A DNA stretch of 64,000 nucleotides. It comes from JAUIAI01 sp041396585. GTDB taxonomy: Bacteria > Pseudomonadota > Gammaproteobacteria > Burkholderiales > Burkholderiaceae_E. Positions 1 through 7,282 of the stretch are shown here, piece after piece. Location of the stretch: NCBI GenBank assembly GCA_041396585.1, contig JAWKYG010000002.1, positions 186,001-250,000 of the forward strand. Direction: 5' to 3'. Every line of letters starts with the position of its first letter. Positions within the stretch are counted from its first letter, which is position 1. The position numbers and the translations under genes are program-made. Under the pieces are notes generated by a model. It saw only the letters and a list, made by a program, of their open reading frames with translations. It made no database searches and was not told where the DNA came from.

Positions 1-1017
1 GTGGCAGATCGGCATATCAAGGGCGAATATCTCGACCAGAACGCACTGCGCCAACTGGCCGAACTCTGCGCTGCCTGTACGACGGAGTTCGAGAACGTGC
101 CCGCCAGTTCGCTTGCCTTCCTGCGTGAGAAGTGCATCGTGAGCCCCGCGCCCGAGGCGGTCTCGATCGCCCAGGACCGGGCCCGCGAGAAGGCCTTCGC
201 CCTGGAGTGCGGTCTGCCCACCGCGCCTTATGCGGCGATCGCCTCTCGCTCGGACATCGCCGATCTGGATGACGCGCTGTTCCCGGGCATTCTGAAGGTG
301 GCTCGGCTGGGCTATGACGGCAAGGGTCAGGCCGATGTCCATGACAAGGCTGCGCTCACCGAGGCCTTCCTGCAGTTTGGCGGCGTGCCGTGCGTGCTCG
401 AAAAGCGTCTCGCGCTGGCGCGCGAACTCTCTGTGGTGGTGGCCCGGTCATTCGATGGTGAAACCGCTGCCTATCCGGTGGCCGAGAATGTCCATCGCAA
501 CGGTATTCTGGCGCGCTCGAGCATTCCGGCGCGCATCGATCCGGCACTGGCATTGCATGCCACGGAGGCCACGGTGCGCATCGCACACACGCTGGAATAC
601 GTGGGTGTCCTGTGCGTCGAGTATTTCGTGCTCGACGATGGCAGCCTGCTGGTCAACGAGATGGCCCCCCGGCCGCACAACTCGGGTCATTACTCGATCG
701 ATGCCTGCCTGACCAGCCAGTTCGAGCAACAGGCCCGCATCCTGGCCGGCTGGCCGCTGGGCGGGGTGATTCAGCACGAGCCCGCCGTGATGCTGAATCT
801 GCTCGGTGATCTCTGGTTCGATGCCGAAGGCGCCGGCCCGCAGGAACCGAGCTGGACCCGCATCGTGCGTCATGCACGCGCCAAGCTTCATCTTTACGGC
901 AAGAGCGAATCGCGTCCGGGGCGCAAGATGGGCCATGTCACGGTGCTTGGCGATTCACTCGACCAGGCCAGCGGCCTTGCCGATCGCATCGAGCGCGAGT
1001 TGCGCGGCGGCGAATGA
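1..1017 (+). CDS. purK: PurK, N5-carboxyaminoimidazole ribonucleotide synthase, 5' end cut by window edge
   Basis: ATP-grasp enzyme of de novo purine synthesis; it joins aminoimidazole ribonucleotide and bicarbonate using ATP to give N5-CAIR for PurE. The visible 338 residues contain the family's central ATP-grasp blocks (LKVARLGYDGKGQ, CVLEKRLALARELSVVVARS) and the C-terminal metal/substrate loop NEMAPRPHNSGHYSIDAC. The first visible residues match a point about 50 residues into a normal PurK, so the gene starts upstream of the window and the GTG at position 1 is not the real start. In betaproteobacteria purE-purK-tsaC is a common order, which fits the next gene. Confidence 0.95.
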   Translation: MADRHIKGEYLDQNALRQLAELCAACTTEFENVPASSLAFLREKCIVSPAPEAVSIAQDRAREKAFALECGLPTAPYAAIASRSDIADLDDALFPGILKVARLGYDGKGQADVHDKAALTEAFLQFGGVPCVLEKRLALARELSVVVARSFDGETAAYPVAENVHRNGILARSSIPARIDPALALHATEATVRIAHTLEYVGVLCVEYFVLDDGSLLVNEMAPRPHNSGHYSIDACLTSQFEQQARILAGWPLGGVIQHEPAVMLNLLGDLWFDAEGAGPQEPSWTRIVRHARAKLHLYGKSESRPGRKMGHVTVLGDSLDQASGLADRIERELRGGE

Positions 1018-1112
1018 GCGAGGAGTCCGTCCGTTCCGGCGGCCCGGGTCGCGCGTGCATGGGTCAGGCGCACGGGCCGGCAGCGTCCCGCGTGGCCGGC
1101 TCATGAACGCGG

Positions 1113-2141
1113 ATGGCGCAGCACCCGCACCTGGACCACGGCTCGTGCATGCCCGTGGATGACGCCGCGCTGAGCCGGGCGGTCGAGGCGCTGCTCGCCG
1201 GGCGGCTGATCGGTCTGCCCACCGAAACCGTCTACGGCCTGGCGGGCGATGCGGGCAATGAACAGGCGGTGGCCGCGATCTATCGGGCCAAGGGGCGGCC
1301 CACCGATCACCCGTTGATCGTGCATGTCTCGGGCCCGCAGGCGGCGGTGCGCTGGGCCGATGTCGATGACGATGCGCGCGCGTTGATGCATGCCTTCTGG
1401 CCCGGGCCGCTCACCTTGATCCTGGTCCGTCGTGCGGATGCTCCACCATTTGCCTGTGCCGGCCAGCGGACCGTTGGCCTGCGTTGCCCGTCGCATCCGG
1501 TGGCCCATCGTCTGCTGCGCGCATTCGAGCAGGCCGGCGGCCTCGGTGTTGCGGCACCGTCCGCCAATCGCTTCGGGCGCATCAGCCCGACCTCGGCGGC
1601 CGATGTCCGCGCCGAACTCGGCGATGCGCTCGCCGAGGTGCTCGAGGGCGGCAACGCACAGATCGGTCTGGAATCCACGATCGTCGATCTCACCGGCGAA
1701 ACGCCCCGCGTACGCCGCCCGGGCGCGATCACGCCCGAGGCAATCGCGGCCGTGCTCGGGCGCCCGGTCGAGCGTGCCTGGCTGAACCAGCTGGCCGAGC
1801 GCAGTGCGCCATCGGTTTCCGGGTCGCTGGCCGCGCACTATGCGCCGGCGACGCCGATGCGGCTGCTTGGCGCCCAGGCGCTTGCCGAGGCCGTTGCCGG
1901 CATGCCGGCGCACGAGATCGCGGTCTGGTCGCCCACCCGGCCTCGGTGCGAGGGCCTTTGTCTCTGGTTGCCCTGGCCCGAAGATCCGGTGGTGTTCGGG
2001 CGCGGGCTCTATGCGAGCCTGCGTGCGCTCGATGCCAGCGGCGCGCGTCTGATCCTGGTGCAGGAGCCGCCCGACGAGCCGGCCTGGGAGGCGGTACGCG
2101 ATCGGCTCGGCCGGGCCGCGGTGGGTTCACAGCAGGCCTGA
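1113..2141 (+). CDS. tsaC: Sua5-type L-threonylcarbamoyladenylate synthase
   Basis: Makes threonylcarbamoyl-AMP from threonine, bicarbonate and ATP, the first step of the t6A37 tRNA modification. The N-terminal YrdC domain is clear (GLPTETVYGLAGDA, KGRPTDHPLIVHV, PSANRFGRISPTSAADV, LESTIVDL, RRPGAITPEAI). At 342 residues it has the extra C-terminal Sua5 domain after residue 230, unlike the short TsaC of E. coli. The start is uncertain: ATG 1113 gives the full length, and an in-frame ATG at 1149 (MPVDDAALSRAVE) fits homologue N-termini as well. It lies 95 bases after purK on the same strand, probably in one operon. Confidence 0.93.
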   Translation: MAQHPHLDHGSCMPVDDAALSRAVEALLAGRLIGLPTETVYGLAGDAGNEQAVAAIYRAKGRPTDHPLIVHVSGPQAAVRWADVDDDARALMHAFWPGPLTLILVRRADAPPFACAGQRTVGLRCPSHPVAHRLLRAFEQAGGLGVAAPSANRFGRISPTSAADVRAELGDALAEVLEGGNAQIGLESTIVDLTGETPRVRRPGAITPEAIAAVLGRPVERAWLNQLAERSAPSVSGSLAAHYAPATPMRLLGAQALAEAVAGMPAHEIAVWSPTRPRCEGLCLWLPWPEDPVVFGRGLYASLRALDASGARLILVQEPPDEPAWEAVRDRLGRAAVGSQQA

Positions 2142-2145
2142 GCGG

Positions 2146-2179
2146 CAGCCAGCAGCCAGCAGCCAGCAGCCAGCAGCAG
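2146..2179. repeat. Short tandem repeat, 7-bp unit CAGCCAG
   Basis: Four perfect copies of CAGCCAG (2146-2173) plus a partial copy, in the gap between the convergent ends of tsaC and the following hydrolase. It is not a terminator hairpin. It is probably a slippage-prone simple repeat; no function can be assigned. Confidence 0.8.
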
Positions 2180-2203
2180 TTCCGCGTCAGTGAATTACCC
2201 CTG

Positions 2204-2971
2204 TCAATCGCTGCCCGGAAGCGCAAGGCGCGCCACGAAGGCCGCGATCCTCGCGATCACCGCGTCCGGACGATCGACATGCGGGCTGTGCCCGCAGGCG
2301 GAAATCTTCATCAGATCCGTGCCGGCATGGAGTTCGCGAATCCGCTCGATCTGACGCATCGTGCCGTACTGGTCATCCCAACCCTGAATCGCGAGCAAGG
2401 GGCGGTTGATGCGTGCGACCTCGCTCTCGATATTCCATTGTGCAAAGCGCGGTTCCAGCCAGGCGCCGCTCCAGGCACGGAAGGTTCGTTCACCGTCGCG
2501 ATGATGACGGGCCAGCGCGCGTGCCAGACGTGAATCCGGGCGCCAGTCGCGCGCAAGCGCCGCGATGGAGTCCGTGCAGATCGGCTCGACGAACAGATGC
2601 GGCGCCAGCAGCGCTGCACCCAGCAGGGCTGCGGGACGCCGGCTTGCATGAATCAGCGCGATCGATGCGCCGTCGCTGTGCCCGATCAGCACATAGGGGC
2701 CCGGGCAGCGCCCGCTCAACACCGAAACCAGCTCGTCGTCGGCCGCCCGGTGCATGAAATCGGGTTCCAGCGGCGCAGCGAACAGCGCCGAGCGGCCGTA
2801 GCCATGGCGCGAATAGACCAGTCCCGGCAGCCGGCACCGGGCGCAGAGCTGCGCAGGGAAGTCGCGCCACATCGAGACGCTGCCTAAGCCTTCATGCAGG
2901 AAGACCAATGTCGGACGGGCCGCGCTCGGCGTACCGATCTGCTGCAATTCCAGTGTGTCGGGGTCGGTCAT
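2204..2971 (-). CDS. Alpha/beta-hydrolase
   Basis: A 255-residue alpha/beta-fold hydrolase of unknown substrate. It has the oxyanion-side motif FLHEGLGSVSMW, the nucleophile elbow GHSDGAS (Ser in GxSxG), the acid-region strand LLAIQGWDDQYGT and the catalytic His in CGHSPHVDRPD. It lacks a signal peptide and looks cytoplasmic. I chose ATG 2971 (MTDPDTLELQQIG) because homology begins there; the frame stays open upstream, with another ATG at 3034, but that extension runs toward the 23-bp repeat block and looks non-coding. It converges on tsaC. Confidence 0.85.
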   Translation of the reverse strand: MTDPDTLELQQIGTPSAARPTLVFLHEGLGSVSMWRDFPAQLCARCRLPGLVYSRHGYGRSALFAAPLEPDFMHRAADDELVSVLSGRCPGPYVLIGHSDGASIALIHASRRPAALLGAALLAPHLFVEPICTDSIAALARDWRPDSRLARALARHHRDGERTFRAWSGAWLEPRFAQWNIESEVARINRPLLAIQGWDDQYGTMRQIERIRELHAGTDLMKISACGHSPHVDRPDAVIARIAAFVARLALPGSD

Positions 2972-3086
2972 CGAGGCTGCGGGACAGTCATCTTGCGGCG
3001 CGTGTCGGTGCACGACCAACGCTTTGGCGCGCATGGACACGAGTATCCCATGACCGCCTCGCGCAGCTGGGTGCCCCTGCCAGGGC

Positions 3087-3155
3087 ACCCATGGCTCGCC
3101 ATCGCATACACCCATGGCTCGCCATCGCATACACCCATGGCTCGCCATCGCATAC
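3087..3155. repeat. Three perfect 23-bp direct repeats upstream of ppk2
   Basis: Three exact copies at 3087-3109, 3110-3132 and 3133-3155, followed by a decayed partial copy to about 3165. Each unit holds CCATGG and the imperfect dyad ATGGCTCGCCAT. The array sits between the divergent hydrolase and ppk2 genes, 66 bases before the ppk2 start. There are no spacers, so it is not a CRISPR. It could be an iterated protein-binding site or simple local expansion. Confidence 0.9.
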
Positions 3156-3221
3156 ACCGATGGCGGAATGGGGCAGAACGCCCCGGGGCACATAGAATCG
3201 GGGTCAAGGAGCGCCCAATCC

Positions 3222-4052
3222 ATGATCAGAGATGACTCGAGTATGCGCACAGGAGCGCTGACCATTCCGGCGCAGGGCCCGCTCGACCAGCTGGATGCCT
3301 CGGCCACACCCGGTTTCGACGGCGATAAGGCGCAAGCCCGGAAGGCCACCCGCCGGCTTCGCGACGAGCTCATCGATCTGCAGCGCCGCTTGTTCGCCGA
3401 GGGGCGCCAATCGCTGCTGATCGTGCTGCAGGCAATGGATACCGGTGGCAAGGACGGCCTGATCCGGCGGGTGTTCTCGGGCGTGAATCCGAATGGTGTG
3501 CGGGTGGCCCGCTTTGGCCGGCCCTCCGAACGCGAGCTGGCCCATGACTACCTCTGGCGGGTGCATGCGCGTGCGCCGGCGCGTGGCGAAATCGCGATCT
3601 TCAATCGCTCGCACTATGAGGACGTGCTGGTGGTGCGGGTCAATGAGCTCGTGCCGGAAGCGGTCTGGTCGCGGCGCTACGAGCATATCAGCGCATTCGA
3701 GCGCCTGCTGGCCGATGAAGGTTGCCGCATCGTCAAGTTTTGTCTGCATATCGACCGCGACGAGCAGCGCGAGCGCCTGCAGGCGCGGCTCGATGATCCG
3801 GCCAAGCTCTGGAAGTTCGACGCCCACGATATCGAGCAGCGTCGCCTCTGGGACGACTACATGCAGGCCTATGCCGATGCGATCCGCCGCACCGACACGC
3901 GTTGGGCGCCCTGGTACGTGATTCCGGCCAACCGCAAATGGTTTCGCGACTATGCGGTGATGAATATCCTCGTGCAGACTCTGCGCGACATGAACCCTCA
4001 GTATCCTGGGCCGGCCGAGGGCTTCGACCCCGCGGCCATCCAGATCGATTGA
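3222..4052 (+). CDS. ppk2: PPK2-family polyphosphate:nucleotide phosphotransferase
   Basis: Transfers phosphate between polyphosphate and nucleotides. The 276-residue protein carries the PPK2 P-loop-like block LQAMDTGGKDG, the lid and catalytic region IFNRSHYEDVLVVRV, the conserved WSRRYEHISAFE stretch, and APWYVIPANRKWFRDYAV near the C-terminus. It is a single-domain form. Start ATG 3222 has a plausible ribosome site (AAGGA, 3206-3210); a second in-frame ATG lies at 3243. Whether it prefers NMP or NDP substrates cannot be read from sequence alone. upp follows 36 bases downstream, so the two may be cotranscribed. Confidence 0.93.
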   Translation: MIRDDSSMRTGALTIPAQGPLDQLDASATPGFDGDKAQARKATRRLRDELIDLQRRLFAEGRQSLLIVLQAMDTGGKDGLIRRVFSGVNPNGVRVARFGRPSERELAHDYLWRVHARAPARGEIAIFNRSHYEDVLVVRVNELVPEAVWSRRYEHISAFERLLADEGCRIVKFCLHIDRDEQRERLQARLDDPAKLWKFDAHDIEQRRLWDDYMQAYADAIRRTDTRWAPWYVIPANRKWFRDYAVMNILVQTLRDMNPQYPGPAEGFDPAAIQID

Positions 4053-4088
4053 AGCCCGCCCTCGGCCAAGCCCGGACCAGCCCCAGAC

Positions 4089-4742
4089 ATGCGACGCGAC
4101 CCCCGATTCGATAATCTGTTCATCCTCGATCATCCGCTGATTCAGCACAAGCTCTCGCACATGCGCGATCGGCACACCTCGACGCGCACCTTTCGCGATC
4201 TGCTGCGCGAGATCACGTTGCTGATGGGTTACGAGATCACCCGCGATCTGCCACTCACTTCCGAAGCAATCGAGACACCGGTGGCGGCGATGCAGGCCCC
4301 CGTCATCGCCGGCAAGAAGGTGGCCATCGTGCCGGTGCTGCGCGCCGGTCTGGGGATGGCAGATGGCTTGATGGAACTCATCCCGTCCGCGCGCCAGGGC
4401 CATGTCGGCCTGTATCGCGGCGATGATCACCGGCCGGTCGAGTATTACGTGCGTCTGCCCGAGCCCGACGGCCGACTGTTCATCGTCTGCGACCCGATGC
4501 TGGCCACCGGCTATTCGGGTGCGCATGCGGTGCAGGTCCTGATCGACCGCGGTGTCGCCGCGGAGTCGATCCGCTTTCTGGCACTGGTGGCGGCGCCCGA
4601 GGGGGTGGCTGCTTTCGCGGCGCAGCATCCGACCGTGCCGGTCTATACCGCCGCGCTGGACAGCCATCTGAACGAGCTGGCCTACATCGTGCCCGGGCTT
4701 GGCGATGCCGGCGACCGCATCTTTGGCACCAAGCACGAATAG
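4089..4742 (+). CDS. upp: Uracil phosphoribosyltransferase
   Basis: Pyrimidine salvage enzyme making UMP from uracil and PRPP. At 217 residues it is family-typical, with LSHMRDRHTSTRTFRDLLRE at the N-terminus, VPVLRAGLGMADG in the middle, the PRPP-binding loop FIVCDPMLATGYSG, and the C-terminal uracil-binding region YIVPGLGDAGDRIFGT. It lies just after ppk2 on the same strand. A plus-strand terminator follows at 4895-4918. Confidence 0.97.
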   Translation: MRRDPRFDNLFILDHPLIQHKLSHMRDRHTSTRTFRDLLREITLLMGYEITRDLPLTSEAIETPVAAMQAPVIAGKKVAIVPVLRAGLGMADGLMELIPSARQGHVGLYRGDDHRPVEYYVRLPEPDGRLFIVCDPMLATGYSGAHAVQVLIDRGVAAESIRFLALVAAPEGVAAFAAQHPTVPVYTAALDSHLNELAYIVPGLGDAGDRIFGTKHE

Positions 4743-4750
4743 GCCGGCCC

Positions 4751-4791
4751 GGAAAAGAAAAAGCCCGCGAGCTTTTAGGGCTTCGCGGGCT
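4751..4791 (-). terminator. Rho-independent terminator, minus strand
   Basis: Perfect 9-bp stem (4762-4770 with 4783-4791, AGCCCGCGA/TCGCGGGCT). Read on the minus strand it is followed by a T-rich run (TTTTTCTTTT). It lies 134 bases beyond the stop codon of the small minus-strand gene at 4925-5137 and probably ends that transcript. Confidence 0.75.
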
Positions 4792-4894
4792 AATCCACCC
4801 TAAGGAGGAGTGGAGGAGACAACGGTACGGGGGAGGATGGTGTGATCCTGCAACCCCTGAATCTTTGGCTCCGACACCGGGGTGTCGGACCGTG

Positions 4895-4918
4895 CCGGGC
4901 CCGAAGGCCCGGTCTTTT
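4895..4918 (+). terminator. Rho-independent terminator, plus strand
   Basis: Perfect 7-bp stem CCGGGCC/GGCCCGG (4895-4901, 4906-4912) with a CGAA tetraloop, followed by TCTTTT (4913-4918). A further hairpin (TCCGACAC/GTGTCGGA, about 4870-4889) precedes it. It most likely terminates the ppk2-upp transcript. Confidence 0.8.
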
Positions 4919-4924
4919 CGCGGC

Positions 4925-5137
4925 TTACCAGTCGGCCCGGTCGCGTGCGGCGCGCATTTCGCGGGCCAGGCGCGGATCCAGGGCCTCGAGATGGGCCATC
5001 AGTGCGGCCTGACGGCGGGCGGCCATGGTCATCGCCATCCGCTTGAGCCAGGAACCGGCTTTTTCCCCCGCCTGCTGGGCCGAGCTTGCGGCCGCATCCA
5101 GGGCGGTGGTCTCGTAATGCGCAACATGCGTACTCAT
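4925..5137 (-). CDS. Small conserved-looking protein of unknown function, 70 aa
   Basis: A 70-residue protein that I do not recognise with confidence. The N-terminus is polar and Ala-rich; the C-terminal half is basic and amphipathic (KRMAMTMAARRQAALMAHLEALDPRLAREM). Its 'xLxALDPRLxRxM' ending faintly resembles short DUF1127-type proteins. It is judged real because of a good ribosome site (AAGGA before ATG 5137), an AT-rich promoter-like region upstream and a minus-strand terminator beyond its stop. There is no signal peptide or membrane segment. Confidence 0.6.
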   Translation of the reverse strand: MSTHVAHYETTALDAAASSAQQAGEKAGSWLKRMAMTMAARRQAALMAHLEALDPRLAREMRAARDRADW

Positions 5138-5348
5138 GATGATGTCCTTACTTCAAGAATCGAGGAGGAGGACTTGTTTTTGGCACTTGAGTGCTCTATG
5201 TGTATGCATGCATTGTTGCAGGACAGCAAACATTCGTCTACTTTTTTATTCTGATGAATAATATAGATTTTGGTGATACTTGGCCGGTCAAGCCCTGCCT
5301 GACGCCTGACATACCGGGTTCTTGCCCGGACGCTCGCGGAGTGATCGC
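5138..5348. promoter_or_regulatory. AT-rich divergent promoter region with a 12-bp palindrome
   Basis: This gap between the small minus-strand gene and the LysR gene is strikingly AT-rich from about 5170 to 5285, against the GC-rich surroundings. It contains the palindrome GCACT-TG-AGTGC (5183-5194) and several TATA-like hexamers (for example TAATAT in 5259-5268). It probably holds divergent promoters; exact start sites cannot be fixed by eye. Confidence 0.45.
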
Positions 5349-6329
5349 ATGCCCATCCGAAATCTCGATCTGAATCTGCTGCGCATCTTCGATGCGGTCA
5401 TGACCGAGGGCAGCCTGACCAAGGCGGCCGTCAAACTGGCCATGACCCAGCCGGCGGTCAGCAATGCCATGAGCCGTCTGCGCGCGTCTCTGGACGATGA
5501 ACTGGTCGTCCGTGCCGGCTACGGTGTCGAACCGACGGCCCGCGCCCGAGCGCTGTGGCCGGCAATCCGCGATGCGTTGCAAACCATCGAGGATGCGCTG
5601 ACCCCGCGGATCTTCGACCCGGCCACCGACACGACCAGTTTCACGCTGGCGATGGCCGATGCCACGGCCACCGCGCTCGTACCGCCCGTGCTGCGCGTGA
5701 TCGAGCGCTCGGCGCCGCATGTCAGCCTGCGCGTGCGGCCGCTGGTCACCCGCGACCCGCGGCCGCTGCTCGAGCGAGGCGAGGTCGACGTCGCGGTGGG
5801 CTACTTCCCGGTGGCCAGCCCCGCGATCCGCCTGCATGCGATGCAGGACGATCTGCCCGACACCTTCGGGCTCGAGCATCTGTATCGCGGCCCCTATGTC
5901 TGCGTGATGCGCCAGGGCCATCCACTGGCGGCGTCACCGGAGATCAGCCTGGATGATTTCTGCGCCGCGCACCATCTGCTGGTCAGCTATTCGGGCAATC
6001 CGTTTGGTTTTGCCGACCGCGCACTGGCCGAAATGGGCCGCAGCCGTCGGGTGGTGATCACCGTGAATCAGTTCTTCACGGCCGGGCAGGTGGTGATCAA
6101 TTCCGATCTGCTCGCGGTCCTGCCCGCGCATTTTCTACCGGCCACCGGTTTCGCCGACCGACTCGTGGTGCGCCGCCCGCCGATCCGACCTGGGCATCGT
6201 CGAGGTCGATGCGGTCTGGCTGCGGCCGCCAAGGCCGACATGGCCCATCAATGGCTGATCCGTCAGCTGGTGCGGGCGGCCCGCGAGGCCTTTGCCGATT
6301 CGCCCGACGCCCAGCCGGTCGGCCGCTGA
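5349..6329 (+). CDS. LysR-family transcriptional regulator with a local compensated frameshift
   Basis: DNA-binding regulator of about 326 residues. The N-terminal winged HTH is clear (LDLNLLRIFDAVMTEGSLTKAA then LAMTQPAVSNAMSRLR), followed by a type-2 periplasmic-binding-like effector domain. The NodD/LinR-like start and the GRAG-type effector strand suggest the PnbR/LeuO-like branch; the effector is unknown. Start ATG 5349 is where homology begins. Between about 6186 and 6229 the reading frame is wrong: the next frame encodes the expected LGIVEVDAVWLRPP. One extra base near 6187 and one missing base near 6229 restore the normal C-terminus. The target may be the divergent small gene, but nothing proves it. 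Confidence 0.88.
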   Translation: MPIRNLDLNLLRIFDAVMTEGSLTKAAVKLAMTQPAVSNAMSRLRASLDDELVVRAGYGVEPTARARALWPAIRDALQTIEDALTPRIFDPATDTTSFTLAMADATATALVPPVLRVIERSAPHVSLRVRPLVTRDPRPLLERGEVDVAVGYFPVASPAIRLHAMQDDLPDTFGLEHLYRGPYVCVMRQGHPLAASPEISLDDFCAAHHLLVSYSGNPFGFADRALAEMGRSRRVVITVNQFFTAGQVVINSDLLAVLPAHFLPATGFADRLVVRRPPIRPGHRRGRCGLAAAAKADMAHQWLIRQLVRAAREAFADSPDAQPVGR

Positions 6330-6412
6330 CTCGGGCCGGCCATCGTGCCGGACTTCGCCCTGGATGCCGGGTCGGCCGATAAGCAAGGCTGTGTCCCTGT
6401 CTCGTGCGCCCG

Positions 6413-7210
6413 ATGTCCCGAAATCGCCGCAACTATTACCGGATCCTCGGCGTGCAGCCCGATTCGCCGCAGGAGCTGATCCGCGCCAGCTATCGCACGC
6501 TGATGAGCACCATGCGTCGCCATCCCGATCTCGGCGGCGACCATGAGACCGCTGCGATGATCAACGAGGCCTGGGCCGTGCTCGGCGATCCGGCGCGTCG
6601 GCAGGCCTATGACCGGGCCAACCCGCATGTCATGAGCTACCGGCGCGAACGAGCCGGCCCGCAGGCCGGGCATGCGGGCTCGGGAGGGCGGCCCGGCGCG
6701 GCCGGCGTGCACGGCTCGCAAGGGCAGCGGTCGGCTCAGGCGGCCGGCGCCGGCGCAGCCGGGCCGACACCCGCCAGGGCGCCTGCTGCGGATCCGGCCG
6801 GCTGCCCGATGTGCGCGACAGCACTGCCGGCGGTCATCCAGCCGCAAACCCGTTGTCTGGGCTGCGCCAGCCCGCTGGCCTTACCCCGTGATCCCGGCGG
6901 GCGCTGCGAACTGTTCGGCCGCCGCGGCACCTCGCGCACCAGCAAGAACACTGTCGCGCGGATGCGCCTGGCCGGATCGGTGCAGACAGCGCCCGTGGTG
7001 GTGGCGGATCTGTCATTGAACGGGATCGGACTGATTACCCGCGATGATCCCGGCCGGGGCGCGATCGTCAGGGTGCGTCACGATGAATTCGACGTGGTGG
7101 CCGAGATTCTCCACTCACGCCGGGTGTCGCGCGGCTATGCGTTGAATGCGCGACTGCTGCGCGCGCTGTTCGAGACCCGCACCGGCCTGTTCGTTTCCTG
7201 CGTGGCTTAG
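6413..7210 (+). CDS. J-domain protein with zinc ribbon and C-terminal PilZ-like domain
   Basis: A 265-residue fusion. Residues 7-70 form a DnaJ domain with the HPD triad at 37-39 (RRHPDLGGD) and the AWAVLGDPARRQAYD helix. A Gly/Ala/Pro-rich linker follows. Next is a CX2C-X13-CX2C zinc-ribbon-like knuckle (CPMC...CLGC). The last 90 residues resemble a PilZ domain: an Arg-rich lead-in (RRGTSR) and the signature ADLSLNGIGL. PilZ domains usually bind cyclic di-GMP, and J domains recruit Hsp70 (DnaK). I chose ATG 6413 over GTG 6404. The PilZ call is moderate because the arginine motif is not classical. It is cytoplasmic, with no membrane segment. Confidence 0.75.
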   Translation: MSRNRRNYYRILGVQPDSPQELIRASYRTLMSTMRRHPDLGGDHETAAMINEAWAVLGDPARRQAYDRANPHVMSYRRERAGPQAGHAGSGGRPGAAGVHGSQGQRSAQAAGAGAAGPTPARAPAADPAGCPMCATALPAVIQPQTRCLGCASPLALPRDPGGRCELFGRRGTSRTSKNTVARMRLAGSVQTAPVVVADLSLNGIGLITRDDPGRGAIVRVRHDEFDVVAEILHSRRVSRGYALNARLLRALFETRTGLFVSCVA

Positions 7211-7282
7211 CTGGCTATTGAATTACCTCACGAGCCCATGACTCGCTCGCCGAAGCGGTGTGCCAAGGCGCGCGGCTTTCGT

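Noticed and set aside
3087..3155. CRISPR-like direct repeats
   Set aside because: The 23-bp units are contiguous with no spacers, and no cas gene is in the window.
2972..3451. N-terminal extension of the alpha/beta-hydrolase
   Set aside because: The frame is open, but it would run back through the 23-bp repeat array and antisense to the ppk2 start; homology begins at 2971.
5182..5195. A sigma-54-like element TGGCAC...TGC upstream of the LysR gene
   Set aside because: The spacing between the GG and GC elements is one base too short, which abolishes sigma-54 recognition.
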